A stretch of DNA of 64,000 nucleotides from Hybos culiciformis (lineage: Eukaryota; Arthropoda; Insecta; Diptera; Hybotidae), in the NCBI GenBank assembly GCA_964007475.1, contig OZ023273.1, forward strand, positions 70,309,430-70,373,429, read 5' to 3'. The notes under the pieces are model-generated. The model made no database searches. It was not told where the DNA came from and saw nothing but the letters and a program-made list of their open reading frames with translations. Positions 1 through 11,771 of this stretch are shown one piece after another (the first letter of the stretch is position 1; the number at the start of each line of letters is the position of its first letter). The position numbers and the translations under genes were made by a program.

Positions 1-1135
1 AAAATATATAATTTGTGTACCAATTAAAATTCAATTCCTATTAAAATGCAAAAAAAGATTGACAGCAAAAAAAATGTAATTATTCCTTTTCTGTTCAAAA
101 AATAAAATGTTGTAAATTATTTTCTTCTTATTACAGTTTATTATTACATTTATGACGCGGTATCAAACGTTATAAACTCAAAATGCGCGTTGATTACAAT
201 GATGCTGATTACATTACTAGATGGGAAGTGGGATCTAATTTTTCTTTTATTTCTATTCGTTTGTTGCAAACCTTTGAGGGCATAAAGTACTTTCAATTTT
301 AACATTTTAGCGTTAAAATTTAAAACAGATTTTACTTTTTGCGTCGTCAACATTAATGTCGATATTGAGCGCATCCTTATGTTTCGCGCGTCATTGGCAC
401 TGCATCTGTCGCATTCAGAGATTAAAGCTATAGTTCCTATTATTCCTATTATTAAATTTGCATTAAACATTACTTATAATGTAAGTATTATATATAAAAA
501 TTAGAATCTTACAAGTACAGAATCTTCACACATAACGCACTTAATTTTACGAAAAAAAAATTAAAAACTTGGAATTTTTAGGTAAAGTATGAGTCTTTTT
601 TTTAATGAATCCAAATAGTTTCTCATAACACCAAATAGTTTTCCATAATACTTGGCCTTATAAATATATAACGCAATTCCTAATAAAAATTTCTAAATGT
701 AAATAAAATTTCTTTTATGTAAATAATTACATTTCACTTCAATGAGAATATCACAATTGTATGTACATGTGCTATGCATATATTAATAAAAAAATTATTA
801 ATCTTGATTCTTAATATATTAATTTGGGTGCAACAATATCGTATTTTTTTTGTTTTATTGATTTTGGAATTAAATTTTTGTTAAGAAAATATCAAAAAAT
901 GTTTCCACAAATTATTATCATATAGGTATATGTGTTCTCTGCCTATGTACATTTTCCCTGTATATACTAAATGTACGCACGAATCAGTGTAGCCTTTATT
1001 CCCTGTTTGCAATATTTTATTAATTATTTTGAGAATTGTAAAGAAATTTGAATTTCGAAAAACTGTTTTCGACGAAATGCATTCAATTGTTGAACGCTAA
1101 ATTTTAATACAAATTATATATATTTTTTAACTTAC
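1..1135. other. Intron downstream of the alternative first exon
   Basis: A+T-rich, with T and A runs. A minus-strand frame at 150-470 has no splice context or recognisable protein content. I see no gene here. The next exon of the AMPK gamma gene is expected to the left of base 1. Confidence 0.5.
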
Positions 1136-1627
1136 TTTTCCATATCGTAAAAAATCATCTCTAGCTTTTCTTTTAAAGTTTTTTTTTAATTTATAAAACC
1201 ATGTATTTAATTTATCTTTTTCGTCAAACGATGCTGTTGGTGACGGTGAGTTTCGATAAATATTAAAGCTAGGATTTAATATTTCTTGACTTGAAAATGA
1301 TCTCGAATTACTATGTAGCGGGCTAACACTACCACTGTCTAACAAACTAGAACCATAACTGCTGCATGAGCTTTTTGCACTTAAACTACACACAGATTTT
1401 GGTGAATCTGCCTGATGAATTTTATTACGCTGTGATGGTAATGGTGATGAATTTAAAGATCTAGATTTTCTTCGAATTAATTTCTTAAAATACGATTTTG
1501 ATATTAAATCATCATCATTCACATGGTTTATTATAATCTCTGGTGGCGGTGGTGGTGTTTTTGAAGAGAACCGTTTCGGTATTACAGATAATGTTAAACA
1601 AGGCGGTTTAGAATAGCGTCGAAACAT
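1136..1627 (-). CDS. SNF4Agamma: AMPK gamma subunit, alternative first coding exon (164 codons)
   Basis: The minus-strand frame opens at an ATG at 1627 and runs 164 codons to a GTAAGT donor at 1135. An in-frame TAA lies four codons upstream, and the region upstream lacks a pyrimidine tract on the minus strand. This looks like a genuine first exon with its own promoter, not an internal exon. The exit phase is 0, the same as the exon ending at 11772, so both can splice to the same downstream CBS exon. The protein starts MFRRYSKPPCLTLSVIPKRF, then has a PPPPP run, basic IRRKSRSLNSSP, CSSYGSSLLDSGS, NSRSFSSQEIL, and ends in a basic FKRKARDDFLRYGK. Drosophila SNF4Agamma also produces isoforms with different N termini (family knowledge). 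No domain is recognised in this exon, and its tie to the gene rests on strand, position, phase and shared motifs. Confidence 0.72.
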
Positions 1628-3014
1628 TTCTACTACTTATTTGAATAAAATTTTCTTTTTATTATTTTTTTGCGTATTTTTTTAGGTTTAAAATTTTAAA
1701 AATGATTTTTTATTTTTTTTTCACTAATTTACTATTTAACGAAAAAATTATACCAAATTAATGAAATTTCAATGATTTATTCAAGTATATATATTAGGTA
1801 TAAAGTTGTAAATTGTAATGACAATATAATTGTTTTAAGTCAAAAATTAAGCAATTTAGTGGTTAATAATTTTTAATTAAAATGCAAGGGCCAATGTTTT
1901 ATAATTTTTGTTTCCTCATTTTTGGTTCAGATCATTATTAATTGATTTTGTTATAGTGAAAATTTATTTTAATTTCGTCAACGGACGATCTTGCTAATAT
2001 TGAATTAGACTTATTAATCTTCGTCGAATCCGCCGTTTTCTTTTTATTTTTATTTTTCTGTCAAAACTTGAGTAATTTTCGTGAATCTCTTTTTAATGAA
2101 CTCGACTTTTTTAAATTCAACTTTAGATTTTTCCAATGCACTTTTAATTAATATTTTTCAAAAATTTCATCCTTCTTTAAATTAAATTTATTTTCTATTT
2201 TTTGGTTTATTTATTTATTTACTTTAGTATTTTCTGAATTGCAAAAACTTTAATGATTCAAGTTCAATGTTAATTAACAAGAAAAAAAAAAACAAATAAA
2301 TATTTAATTTAATTAATCCATGGAAAAAAAAAACAGATCTGCACTTTAGCAAAAACTTTTTATGACTGATCTGTTACAAGTAATTAGTGGTATGGAATAC
2401 CCTCCAAAAGTTTTCTTTTAACTTTATTTTTTCATTTATTTATTTTTTTTTTTCGCTAAATCGCTCACGTATGTATAAACTTTAATTGGTTATAAATAAA
2501 AATATGAATATATATTTAAAAAAAAAAAAAAAAAAACAAATAAAAAAAACATTTTATAGAAAAAAAAACGACGGTGATGATTATTATTGGCGGTTTTTAT
2601 TATAATTTTATAATTTAAATAAATTATTGTGTTTAAAATAATAATAATAAACAAAGTTATATTTATATACTTATTTAAAACAAAAAAATGTTTAAAATTA
2701 AACATATGGCTTTTTTTTATTTTTTAAATTATATAAATTAAAAAAGAATTTACAAGGCGAAGGTGACAAATATTATTATTAGATTTTATGTAATTTATAC
2801 GTCATTGTGTAAAATAAGAAAAATATACATCATTCTATTTTTGTCACAAACCTCTTGTAGGTATAGTGGACAATTTTTTTTTTTGTAAATTAGATATATT
2901 TTGGGTGTTATAATATAGAAAACTATGACTAACCGATTTATCTAACGAACATTTTTAAAACATTCCTTGAACAATATGACCATTCACATTAAATACCAAA
3001 TTTCATAATTCTAA
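1628..3014. other. Intron or promoter region, low complexity
   Basis: A+T-rich with long A and T runs, for example around 2282-2335 and 2517-2575. The part next to 1627 would hold the promoter and 5' UTR of the alternative first exon, but no convincing core promoter motif stands out from the background. I see no gene. Confidence 0.45.
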
Positions 3015-3142
3015 TTACAAAATGCGTAAACTTTCGTACAACTTTTCATGTCCTATTTTACCTTTGGGGGCTAATTTTTCAAATATTCTTTCTAATTGCG
3101 TGTCTAAGTTACAATCAGAACCTACTACCAAATATCGCGTTT
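3015..3142 (-). CDS. Unassigned coding-like terminal exon
   Basis: On the minus strand this stretch is richer in G+C than its surroundings and is open for 41 codons ending at a TAA. It reads TRYLVVGSDCNLDTQLERIF, followed by a Lys/Glu-rich helix-like tail that ends LYESLRIL. A possible acceptor GAAATCAG lies at 3143, and the frame is closed by a TGA just upstream, so a splice is needed if this is a real exon. It enters needing one base from the previous exon. That does not fit the phase-0 donors at 11772 or 1136; it would fit the phase-1 donor at 12747, which would give a protein lacking the CBS core. I do not recognise the protein; the LERIFEKLAPKGKI stretch faintly resembles an EF-hand entry helix. 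It could instead be an old pseudogene fragment. Confidence 0.4.
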
Positions 3143-6100
3143 CTGATTTCAGTCATTCTGTCACTTAATCAGAATTTTTTTTTCTTAACATTATTTAAGT
3201 ATAGAGAATATTTAGGTACTCTGGTATTAAAATTAAAATAAACCAGTAGTAGCAAACAAAATTATCATGCCTCGACTTAAAAAAAAAACTTATCAAAACC
3301 GATTCATAAATTTGGTCTGTAAAATATCAAAAGTTTTGTATGAACATAAAGTTAAATTTATCCATATAAAATAAAATATCGTAACCAGATTTTATCGTGC
3401 AGTACATAGAATACCTTGATAAACTTCGCCATAAGAATAGTTTTGGATTGTCATATATTTGAGGGTCTAGAAATTATATGTTATTACAGTATTTTTATTT
3501 TTTTAAATTTTAAAAAGACAAATATTCAGAATTTCAAGCATAAAAAAAGGACTGAAAGTAAAGCAAACTCTTAGTTTACAATTAAAACAATTATTATTAC
3601 AAATTTCCAACAATAAGTATAATATTTCAATATTGAACAATTTCCGATAACTGCGGAAAGAATATTTTTATTGCATAACTTCGTAAATTTAATTTTGATG
3701 TAATATTCAATAACGAAATTGCATGTCAAAAACATTTTGTTTGGAATGGAAAATTTACGACGAAAAATATTAACTCTTAAAATAATACACATTTTTGACA
3801 CCATCCTTATTTATAAAATTTAAATATAATAGCATTTTGTATTCAAATAAAACACAAGTTCAAAGATTATTAAACATTTCTAAATTACATTAAACAGCAA
3901 CTACAATAACTTCTAGTTAGACGATAATTATTTTGTACATATTTATAAAAATAAACACACTGTTAAACATTGTATTACATTATACATTGGAATAAGGTTT
4001 TACCACTTAAACATTAAATTATTTTAATTCCAATATTATAGGAATTATTCAAAATTAATTTCATTCTATTAGCAAGAAAAAAAAATTATTTATAAGCATA
4101 TAAAAAAAAATTAGCAACTGTCGGCTAATTCCAATTGTTCTGAAAAGGGGAATAGAAACTCATTTCCTTTTTTACAAAACCCACTTTTAAGACTCAGATA
4201 GAGTTTTTGTTTCCCTTATCAGAACACTCGAAATTAGCAATTTTTTTGCTTCAAAATTTTTTCTCTGAAAGGCTTTCAGAAAAAGGCTCTTAATTTCTCA
4301 ACCCAACTCAATATAATCAATTTTTCTTGCGTATATTTTAATCTGTCAATTTATTAACGACTAATTTATCTGTGCCAAAGTCCGATCAACTGGTCGTGGA
4401 TTATTTAGTATTTGATATTTTGTGTTTTGGTGCATAAAAAATATAAAAGATTTAAAACACCTTAATGAATTTTAAGCTTAAATTAAAAGTTGATAGTCAG
4501 ATATCATGAAATTCTGCATAAGCAAAATAAATCACACAATTATTGCATAAAGTATAAATAATTGTACTGTAAATACACATTATAATACACCTATGTTAAT
4601 AAAGTTAAGGTCAAGGTAGATTAAAATAATAATAAGCTTTATACAAATATGAAACAATAAGTTATCTTAAAGTGATCTTACATTAATTTGTCGTTCTTTA
4701 TGGATGCATGGGTCAACATATTATTTAAAAATATTATTTTCAATAATTACTATAATATACCTCATAAGTTATTTTTGCAATTTATTTTTAGCTAAATCAT
4801 TTGGAATTATTTAAACATTGTGATAAAGACGCACACGACATTAAGTGCATACATAAATTTATGTTTATCCAATAAAGTTAAAGATTATAAAAAAAAAAAA
4901 AACGCTTGGAAACATTCTGGAGGATTAAAATTGTTTATTATGTTTATTAAGCCAATCGTACAAATAAGATATTCGTAGAAATAAAAATTTAAGTTGCGTG
5001 AAACTCAAAAAGTTGTTCATGCAACTCAGTTCCTTGGTGTAAATTATAGTGTAACTCACAAATGTGACGTTTCATTCGCAACTTTTTATATACGTGAATA
5101 CAACGTGCAATATAATAGAAAAACGTCAATTAATGAAGTCATCTGACTCAATGATCTACTATTATAATTATTTGTTAGGCTCCAAGATTTCCAAGCGAGA
5201 AAAATTATGTAAATTACAATTTAATAAAAAATTAATAGAATTGATGTAAAAACATTATGCACTGTACATTATAATTATTATTTTTTACAAATTGATATTT
5301 TTAAATTTTTCATATATTAATATTAACATAACACCGAATAAAAATAATTTAACGATAAAAAAAAACTCCGCTGGTTCAATAACATAGGGGGAGGGAGTTT
5401 AAGCGTTAAAAAATCTATTAAAAAATGGTAATTGAAACGGATTAAATATTTCAAAAACTTAGTTTATATTATGTGGTGTGGGGTGGGTGTCGGATGAACC
5501 CAAATATATAAGAATTATTAAATACTTTTCGAGTTTTTGAAATAAATTCAGTTAAATTAATTCTCCACATAAAATAAGTTCATTCTTTTAATAATTTTCT
5601 TAACAAGAAGCTCTTTACTAATTATTTTGTCAGTATTTTGTGTTTTAACTGACATAAATATTTATTATTTTTTATCGTACGCAATTCTGGTTCAGTAAAT
5701 GCCTGAGGCCATATAATATTATTATGCAATGTTAATAATAATTATAATTGCAAATATATTTATTATAACTATTCTTTTAAATGAGGTTTATTGAAAGTGA
5801 AATACATAAATTTTTCTTCATAAACAATTTTTAATATCTTGTTTATTTAGACCACATTGATTAGTTCATCAAATTCATGCTAACTAAAAATCACAATTTT
5901 TTTTAGCGGAATAATTTTATTTGATGTCTACATTATGTTTTTATTTACTAAATAATGTAGTTGTCTGGATATATTAAATGTATATGGCTTATGAAATTTA
6001 ATTCAATCAATAATAATTTATATTAACATAGGATAATATTGTCATGGATTAAATTCTGGTTTATGTGTAACATTTACTGTACATAATTATGTACCATACA

Positions 6101-7624
6101 CTTAATTACTTAATTTTAAACTTGGAATGGCGAATATAACTAATGGTAAAAAAATATAAAAGATTTAAATAATTTTATCTATGGTTATAAGAACAGTAGT
6201 ATCTTAACTTTTTTTTCATTTTTTTATATTTTTTGTACTTCTTGATATGTAAAGTCGAGTTAGATCTACTACAAAATACCTACTACCAAGATCCTGGCTC
6301 AGATACCTGTTTATTGATTGAAAATGAATAAAAAGCAAGCAGTTGAAAGACTACTTAATAACTAATTATGAAAACACCTATATTTTGTCTGCTTTATGCT
6401 TAATGATGGCAATTTCCTACACCACTAATTCTTTTATTAATACCAACTTAAGACACAATAAATTATTTTATTCCACATAACTAAAAAACAAAAGAAAATT
6501 ATTTTATTAAAATTTTTCGAAACGTGATATTTTTATTAAAAAACTAATTTCTTCACATAATTAAAATTAATTTAACAAAAATCGTTTTGATAGAACTATT
6601 TTGATATCAATTTTTTGTCGAAAAATAAATAAAGACAATTGCCTAAGATAAATAAAATTACATTTTATAACGCATTAAAAATTTAAAAAAGATTATTTTT
6701 AACTTTTAAACAAAGAATAAAACTTAAAAATGTACAACAAATGTACCTAACCCTTTTTTTGTTAGAAATATACCATTCTAATCAGAACTTACATTATGCT
6801 ATAGTAGATAGATATTTCAGAAACCTACTGATTAAAAAGTGGAAATTTTATTTGTTTTTTTTATACAGAATAATAATTATATGTATTTATTAATCGTTTA
6901 TATGGAAAGAATAAAAACTTTAAATTAGCGATCTAAAATAGCAGTATCTAAAAAAATTAAAAAGAACATAATAAGAAAGGGGAAATTAAAAAACAACATC
7001 AACAATTATTTTAATATCGAATGTTTAATTCTAATCAATGAATTTATTTTATATTATGTATGATGTAGAATATGTATAAAATGTATCATATCAAATCACA
7101 CATTTTCGAATAGTTTCATATGTTTTTAATTTGAAGTCAGTTAAAATCAGAAATTCTCTTATTTGTGGAGAAAATATTCTCAAAAAAATTATAATATTAA
7201 AGATCACAAAGCTTTTTCAAGTTTATTTTTCGGTATTGATCAAATTGTTTTCCATTTCGGCAACCGCATTTTAAAAAAAGCTTTCAGAAAACATATTTTA
7301 TTTACAGAAAAACAAAAAGTTTTTTCTGATAAAAGCGCCAATTTTTAAAAACCGAAGAAGCTAACTAATTTAACATTTAATTAAGAACAGTTCATTTTAT
7401 AAAATTTTTAATTTTAAGTTGAAATATTTGAATTTAAAATATTAGAATTAATCAATTAATAGTTCAAAATAAAAAATTTTAACCAGAGAGATTTTCAAAA
7501 AAAAAAAGAAAAACTTTATAAAGGAAAAAAAAAATTTGTCGAAACATTCATTTTACTGAATTTGTTTTTTCATTTTCAGGCCATCAAAAATTGTAAAATT
7601 TAATACATATATTAGAGTATTTAC
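3143..7624. other. Intronic A+T-rich DNA
   Basis: I see no coding exon, RNA gene or clear element. The frames at 3571-3804, 5064-5249 and 7163-7348 have the Lys/Asn/Phe/Ile content expected of chance translation of A+T-rich DNA. Confidence 0.45.
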
Positions 7625-8022
7625 ATATCAACTAAAACACTTCTTGGCGCAGTTAAAACTCGTGACGCAAGCTACGTACACAATTCAATTCATCACACAA
7701 AAGAAATTATATCAATTTGTGTGCCGCAAGACGCTAAGCGTGCGTGCGTGCAATCAGTGGTTGTTGGAGCAGAAGTCAAGGCAAAGAAAAATTGTCAACA
7801 AAAGATCACACCGAAATTCTTTTGCACAAATTATTCGATGCGACATTTTCAGCAATTTTCCTTTGCTTTGATTTTTGCTCCAACAACCACTGATTGCACG
7901 CACGCACGCTTAGCGTCTTGCGGCACACAAATTGATATCATTTCTTTTGTGTGATGAATTGAATTATGTACGTAGCTTGCGTCACGAGTTTTAACTGCAC
8001 CAAGAAGTGTTTTAGTTGATAT
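7625..8022. mobile_element. Foldback element with 170-bp inverted arms
   Basis: The arms 7625-7794 and 7853-8022 are near-perfect inverted complements around a 58-bp centre. The outermost bases are ATATCAACTAAAACACTTCT on the left, with the matching complement on the right, and inside are palindromic GTGCGTGCGTGC and GCACGCACGCAC tracts. No clear target duplication is visible. The open frames across it (7644-7871, 7721-7954 plus; part of 7849-8439 minus) mirror each other because of the inverted arms and are not genes. It is a MITE or foldback-type non-autonomous element; the superfamily is unknown. Confidence 0.85.
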
Positions 8023-8090
8023 AACTATTTTTCGAAGGTAAATTAATATATAAAAATATTTCGAAAAAACTTGACATTTAAGGAGACTTT

Positions 8091-8480
8091 TGGAAATTTT
8101 GGGTAATTTTTTTGATTTTGGGAATTTTTTGATTTTGGGACATATTTGGATTTTGGAACATTTTTGATTTTGGGACATTTTTGATTTTGGGACATTTTTT
8201 GATTTTGGGACATATTTGGATTTTGGGACATTTTTGATTTTAGGACATTTTTGATTTTGGGACATTTTTTGATTTTGGGACATATTTGGATTTTGGGACA
8301 TTTTTGATTTTGGGACATTTTTGATTTTGGGACATTTTTGATTTTGGGACATTTTTGATTTTGGGACAATTTTTGGATTTTGACCTTTCTTGATTTTGAG
8401 ACATTTTTGAATTTGGGACATTTTGGGATTTTGGGACAATTTGGATTTTGGGACATTTTAATTTGGAACATTTTTGGGAC
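8091..8480. repeat. Minisatellite, 17-18 bp unit with 70-bp higher-order period
   Basis: The basic unit is close to GATTTTGGGACATTTTT and repeats with small changes. A variant unit containing CATATTTGG recurs exactly at 8141, 8211 and 8281, so units are organised in 70-bp blocks of four. Both minus-strand frames over it (7849-8439 and 8043-8501) are repeat translations rich in Pro-Lys-Ser-Asn-Gln and should not be annotated as proteins. Confidence 0.92.
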
Positions 8481-8575
8481 TTGAGCCTGAGTGGAAATCA
8501 TATTGGAGAGTGATTGAGTGAAATGTAATTATTGAGCGTCGACCTTTGACTGCGAAATATATTGTGTCCACAAGG

Positions 8576-8642
8576 CACAAACAAACAATCAAACAAACAA
8601 ACAAACATACTATTCGGTTATCTCATACTATTCGGTTATCTC
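8576..8642. repeat. Short tandem repeats beside the hairpin
   Basis: A run of CAAA-type units (CAAACAAACAAACAAACA near 8590) is followed by two consecutive copies of ATACTATTCGGTTATCTC at about 8608-8642. These probably belong to the same mobile element as the hairpin just to the right. Confidence 0.7.
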
Positions 8643-8670
8643 AAGGTAGAGGTCATGATTCAAATATCAT

Positions 8671-8943
8671 AACTTTTGAACTATTGACCCCATCCACTCA
8701 TGCTAAGTACCGTTGGAAAGGTCTTGCAACGTAGATGCGAAAAATGTCATATGTCATCCAGAAAGGTCAAAAGGTCACCAAGTTATAGGCCAAAAACTGA
8801 AAAGGTGAAAAAAAATTCAAATGGCCATAACTTGATGACCTTTTGACCTTTTTGGATGACATATGACATTTTTGCATCTACGTTCCAAGACCTTTCCAAC
8901 GATATATGAGGGGCTAGGGTCAACAGTTCAAAAAATCGAAAGT
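8671..8943. mobile_element. Long imperfect hairpin, arms about 115 bp
   Basis: The left arm 8671-8787 contains CCGTTGGAAAGGTCTTGCAA and AATGTCATATGTCATCC; the right arm 8826-8943 is its inverted complement, with a 38-bp centre. The outer part of the arms is more diverged than the inner part. No target duplication is seen. This is a MITE-like palindrome or an inverted-repeat core of a larger element that may run from about 8550 to 9020. Confidence 0.8.
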
Positions 8944-9855
8944 TAGCTGTATATATTGTCGTGAAGCTTCACACGTAGAGGTGCTTGCGTCACTCGGGGG
9001 ACTGCCTTCCCCGGTGATCAAAAGTATCTATTTTAACTTTTAACAAAAATTATCATCAAGAAGATAAATTCTTAATTTTTGGAGAACTAGTGAACATCAA
9101 AATTATGGTATCAAATTAAGTCTAGTGTCGTGTAGTGTCGTCTTGTGTCTAGTGGCATGAATTAATATTTTGCTAGTGCCATATATGTAGAATAAAGAAG
9201 AAAGCCAAGCCGGAAAAAAAAATTATGTTAATTTGGAATTTCTAGTTCTAAACTTCTGATTAAAATTTTCGAGATCCTAAAGTGAGGGGTTCTATAAGAA
9301 AAAAAAAACTTACCGCATGATGCTACGATAGATCGTTTCTGACATATTTTGTTTAAAAATATAAATAAAAAATGTATGAAAATGTTGTACGGATTTTAGA
9401 TAATGTTCTTTTAGAACACAATACGATATTAATATATTTGAAGAAAGTTTTCTTTTATTTTTTTTTGAGCTTTTAATAGCGTATAAGACCAAAAAGAGTA
9501 CGAATCATATATAACTAGGTATATATGATTTGAATATTACGCACATAGTTTATTATACATAAAAATACATTTCAGAATTAAATCTTTCAAAATAAATACC
9601 GTATAAGTATTTTTAATTCTTTTGATCTAATTTTCTTTTACGTTCATGTAAAATAAAGGATGAAATATATTTAATACCAAAGTTATAAATAAAGTAGTAG
9701 GTGGTATATAATATATTTTTTGGAAAAATAAAAATCAAACCCAGCATTAAAGTCTTAAAACTATAAAGAAGAAAAGATAATTCCGATCCGGTACCTTAAA
9801 ATTGTATTTAAAAAGCAATTGGATCTATAATAACTTAAAATTATATTTATACTTT
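8944..9855. other. Intronic DNA, no gene seen
   Basis: The left end (8960-9030) is less A+T-rich and could be the edge of the adjacent repeat element. CTAGTGTCGTGTAGTGTCGT at 9122 is a small local duplication. Nothing coding is visible. Confidence 0.4.
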
Positions 9856-10050
9856 CAACGTACAAACCGACGCTGACGAAGTAATGTAAGACAATATATA
9901 TTTCATATATAATCTGAAGCCGATAGGTCGATGTAAGCTGATTGTTTTAATTTGAGTAATTTTGTTTTTTATTCATTTTGAATTTTCATGAAATGTCTTA
10001 GTTGACGCCAGAGGAAGTAGTAGGATATTTTCAACTAATTCTTCTAAATC
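9856..10050 (+). repeat. Direct repeat A, copy 1
   Basis: About 195 bp, matching 10640-10828. Shared words include CTGACGAAGTAATGT, GAAGCCGATAGGTCG, GAAATGTCTTAGTTGACGCC and GGAAGTAGTAGGATATTTTC. The two copies flank the LINE coding fragment at 10122-10532, so they may be parts of the same retroelement family (3' region) or remnants of a composite insertion. Confidence 0.8.
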
Positions 10051-10121
10051 TTTTTTATTTTTATTTTACTTCTATTTTTATTTTATTTATATTCTTTATT
10101 TTTTTTAACTCTCTCTTCTAA

Positions 10122-10532
10122 TCAAGAGAGTTCTGTGACCCATTTATAACCAGATTTCTTTTTACATCTCTTGTAAGACCATTGTTAGAATATGCCTCTC
10201 AAGTTTGGTCAACCTTTTTTTCTGTCGACATCAATAGAGTCGAATCCGTTCAAAAAAATTTTCTTAGATTTGCATTAAGGCATCTTCCTTGGGAGGATAA
10301 CTTAATCCTTCCACCGTACACAGAACGCTTAAATCTCATTAAGCTTGTATCTTTTCAAGACAGACGTGAATTTGCAGATGTTGTTTTCATTCATCAAATT
10401 ATTATTGGTGAAATTATTTCTCCTTTTATTCTAGAGAAGATCAACTTTCGAGTTAATACCAGAAGCCTCCGAACTTCTAAAGCTGGTTTAAAGGCTAATT
10501 ATTTTTTCACTAATAACATTGGAAGACTTTAA
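10122..10532 (+). pseudogene. Non-LTR retrotransposon reverse transcriptase fragment (jockey-like)
   Basis: The frame is open from 10122 to a TAA at 10532 and encodes the C-terminal part of a LINE reverse transcriptase. Diagnostic text includes REFCDPF, then SLVRPLLEYASQVWS, then RVESVQKNFLRFALRHL and YTERLNLIKLVSFQDRR. These correspond to the well-known LVRPxLEYxxxVWSP and IExVQKxFxR blocks after the palm domain in jockey, I and CR1 type elements. Endonuclease, palm active site (YADD) and upstream ORFs are absent, so it is a 5'-truncated remnant. The frame is intact over 136 codons, which suggests a fairly recent insertion. Direct repeat A lies on both sides. Confidence 0.85.
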
Positions 10533-10639
10533 TTAATATTTAAATTTTCTGTATATCCGAAGCCAAGGGAAGTGGTAGACTAAAGATAATTCTTCTAATT
10601 ATTATTTTTATTTTATTTTTTAAATTTAAATTATCGTTT

Positions 10640-10828
10640 CAACATACAAACCGACCCTGACGAAGTAATGTTCATATATTGTCTGAAGCCGATAGGTCGT
10701 TGTATGCTGATTGTTTTTAATTTGAGTATTTTTTTTTTTTTTTTTGATTCATTTTGAATCTTTATGAAATGTCTTAGTTGACGCCGGAGGAAGTAGTAGG
10801 ATATTTTCCACTAATTCTTCTTCTTCTT
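10640..10828 (+). repeat. Direct repeat A, copy 2
   Basis: The second copy of the segment at 9856-10050, in the same orientation. It lacks about 20 bp near the AATGTAAGACAATATAT region and has a longer T run. A shorter related phrase (GAAGCCAAGGGAAGTGGTAG) occurs at about 10559 between the two. Confidence 0.8.
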
Positions 10829-10893
10829 ATTTATATTTTTCATTTTTTTAATTTACTCTTTCTTCTTATATTTACTCTCTTTTTTTAAAAAAA

Positions 10894-11196
10894 TTTTACT
10901 AGGGAAACTATTCTTTGTGTTATGTTATATGTCACTAGTGATTTCGTTGTTTATCAGAAACGAGACTTGTTCTTATTGTTTTATGTTTGTTTTTTCTATA
11001 ATTCTTTTTTTTTCTTTTCTGATGCTTGATTTAAGCATCGTTTGGTGGTAATATTAATTTTCCATTGCATGCTTCGTACCGAGCCCTCTCCTCTCATATT
11101 AGCATGTATATGAGAGCGATGGTAAAGTTTTCATGGCAATTTATTGCCTTGAAGTGCAGTGGTGTTAGGATACACCCCCAACTCATTAATAAGTTA
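10894..11196 (+). repeat. Direct repeat B, copy 1 (probable LINE 3' end)
   Basis: About 300 bp that is repeated at 11214-11510. Both copies share TCACTAGTGATTTCGTT, TTTCCATTGCATGCTTCGTA, GAAGTGCAGTGGTGTTA and end in ACACCCCCAA followed by an ATTA-rich tail. A tail of short repeats is typical of the 3' end of several LINE clades, so this is probably the 3' UTR belonging to the element at 10122-10532. Confidence 0.8.
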
Positions 11197-11213
11197 ATCT
11201 TCTTCGTTTAAAA

Positions 11214-11510
11214 TTTTTTACTTAGGGAAACTATTCTTTGTGTTATGTGATATGTCACTAGTGATTTCGTTATTTATCAGAAACGAGACTTGTTCTTAGT
11301 GTTTCATGTTTTTTTGTATAATTCTTTTTTTTTCTTTTCTGATTTAAGCATTGTTTGGTGGTTGCATTAATTTTCCATTGCATGCTTCGTACCGAGCCCT
11401 CTCTTCTTATATTAGCATGTATATGACAGTGATGGTTAAGTTTTCATGGCAATTTATTGCCTTGAAGTGCAGTGGTGTTAAGATACACCCCCAAGTCATT
11501 AATTAATTAG
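11214..11510 (+). repeat. Direct repeat B, copy 2
   Basis: The tandem partner of the copy at 10894, separated by about 17 bp and somewhat diverged (a deletion around TGATGCTTGATTTAAGC). Ends CAAGTCATTAATTAATTAG. The tandem arrangement could come from a duplicated 3' UTR within the element or from two adjacent insertions. Confidence 0.8.
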
Positions 11511-11771
11511 TATGGATCAGAATCTTACCAGAAGTTTATTCAAAAATTATTTCTTTTAAGTAAACACATAGAAAAATACAAAATGTTAACATTATTTCTT
11601 ATTACATTCTCTTTAAACAAACATTCATCGCTTTCCAGATTCGCAGTTTGTTACATTTTAAACTTTTTTTGGAAAATTATTAACCAACAAAAATATAAAT
11701 TTTTTTCTCGTTACCATAATTTTGTTTATAGGTATATGAAATGAAAAATAGAAATACTAAATTTGACTTAC

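Noticed and set aside
8091..8480. CRISPR-like array
   Set aside because: Units are contiguous without unique spacers, and the setting is eukaryotic.
7849..8501. Two overlapping minus-strand frames of 196 and 152 codons with Pro-Lys-Ser-Asn-Gln repeats
   Set aside because: They translate the 17-18 bp minisatellite and the foldback arm in two frames; there is no start context or splice support.
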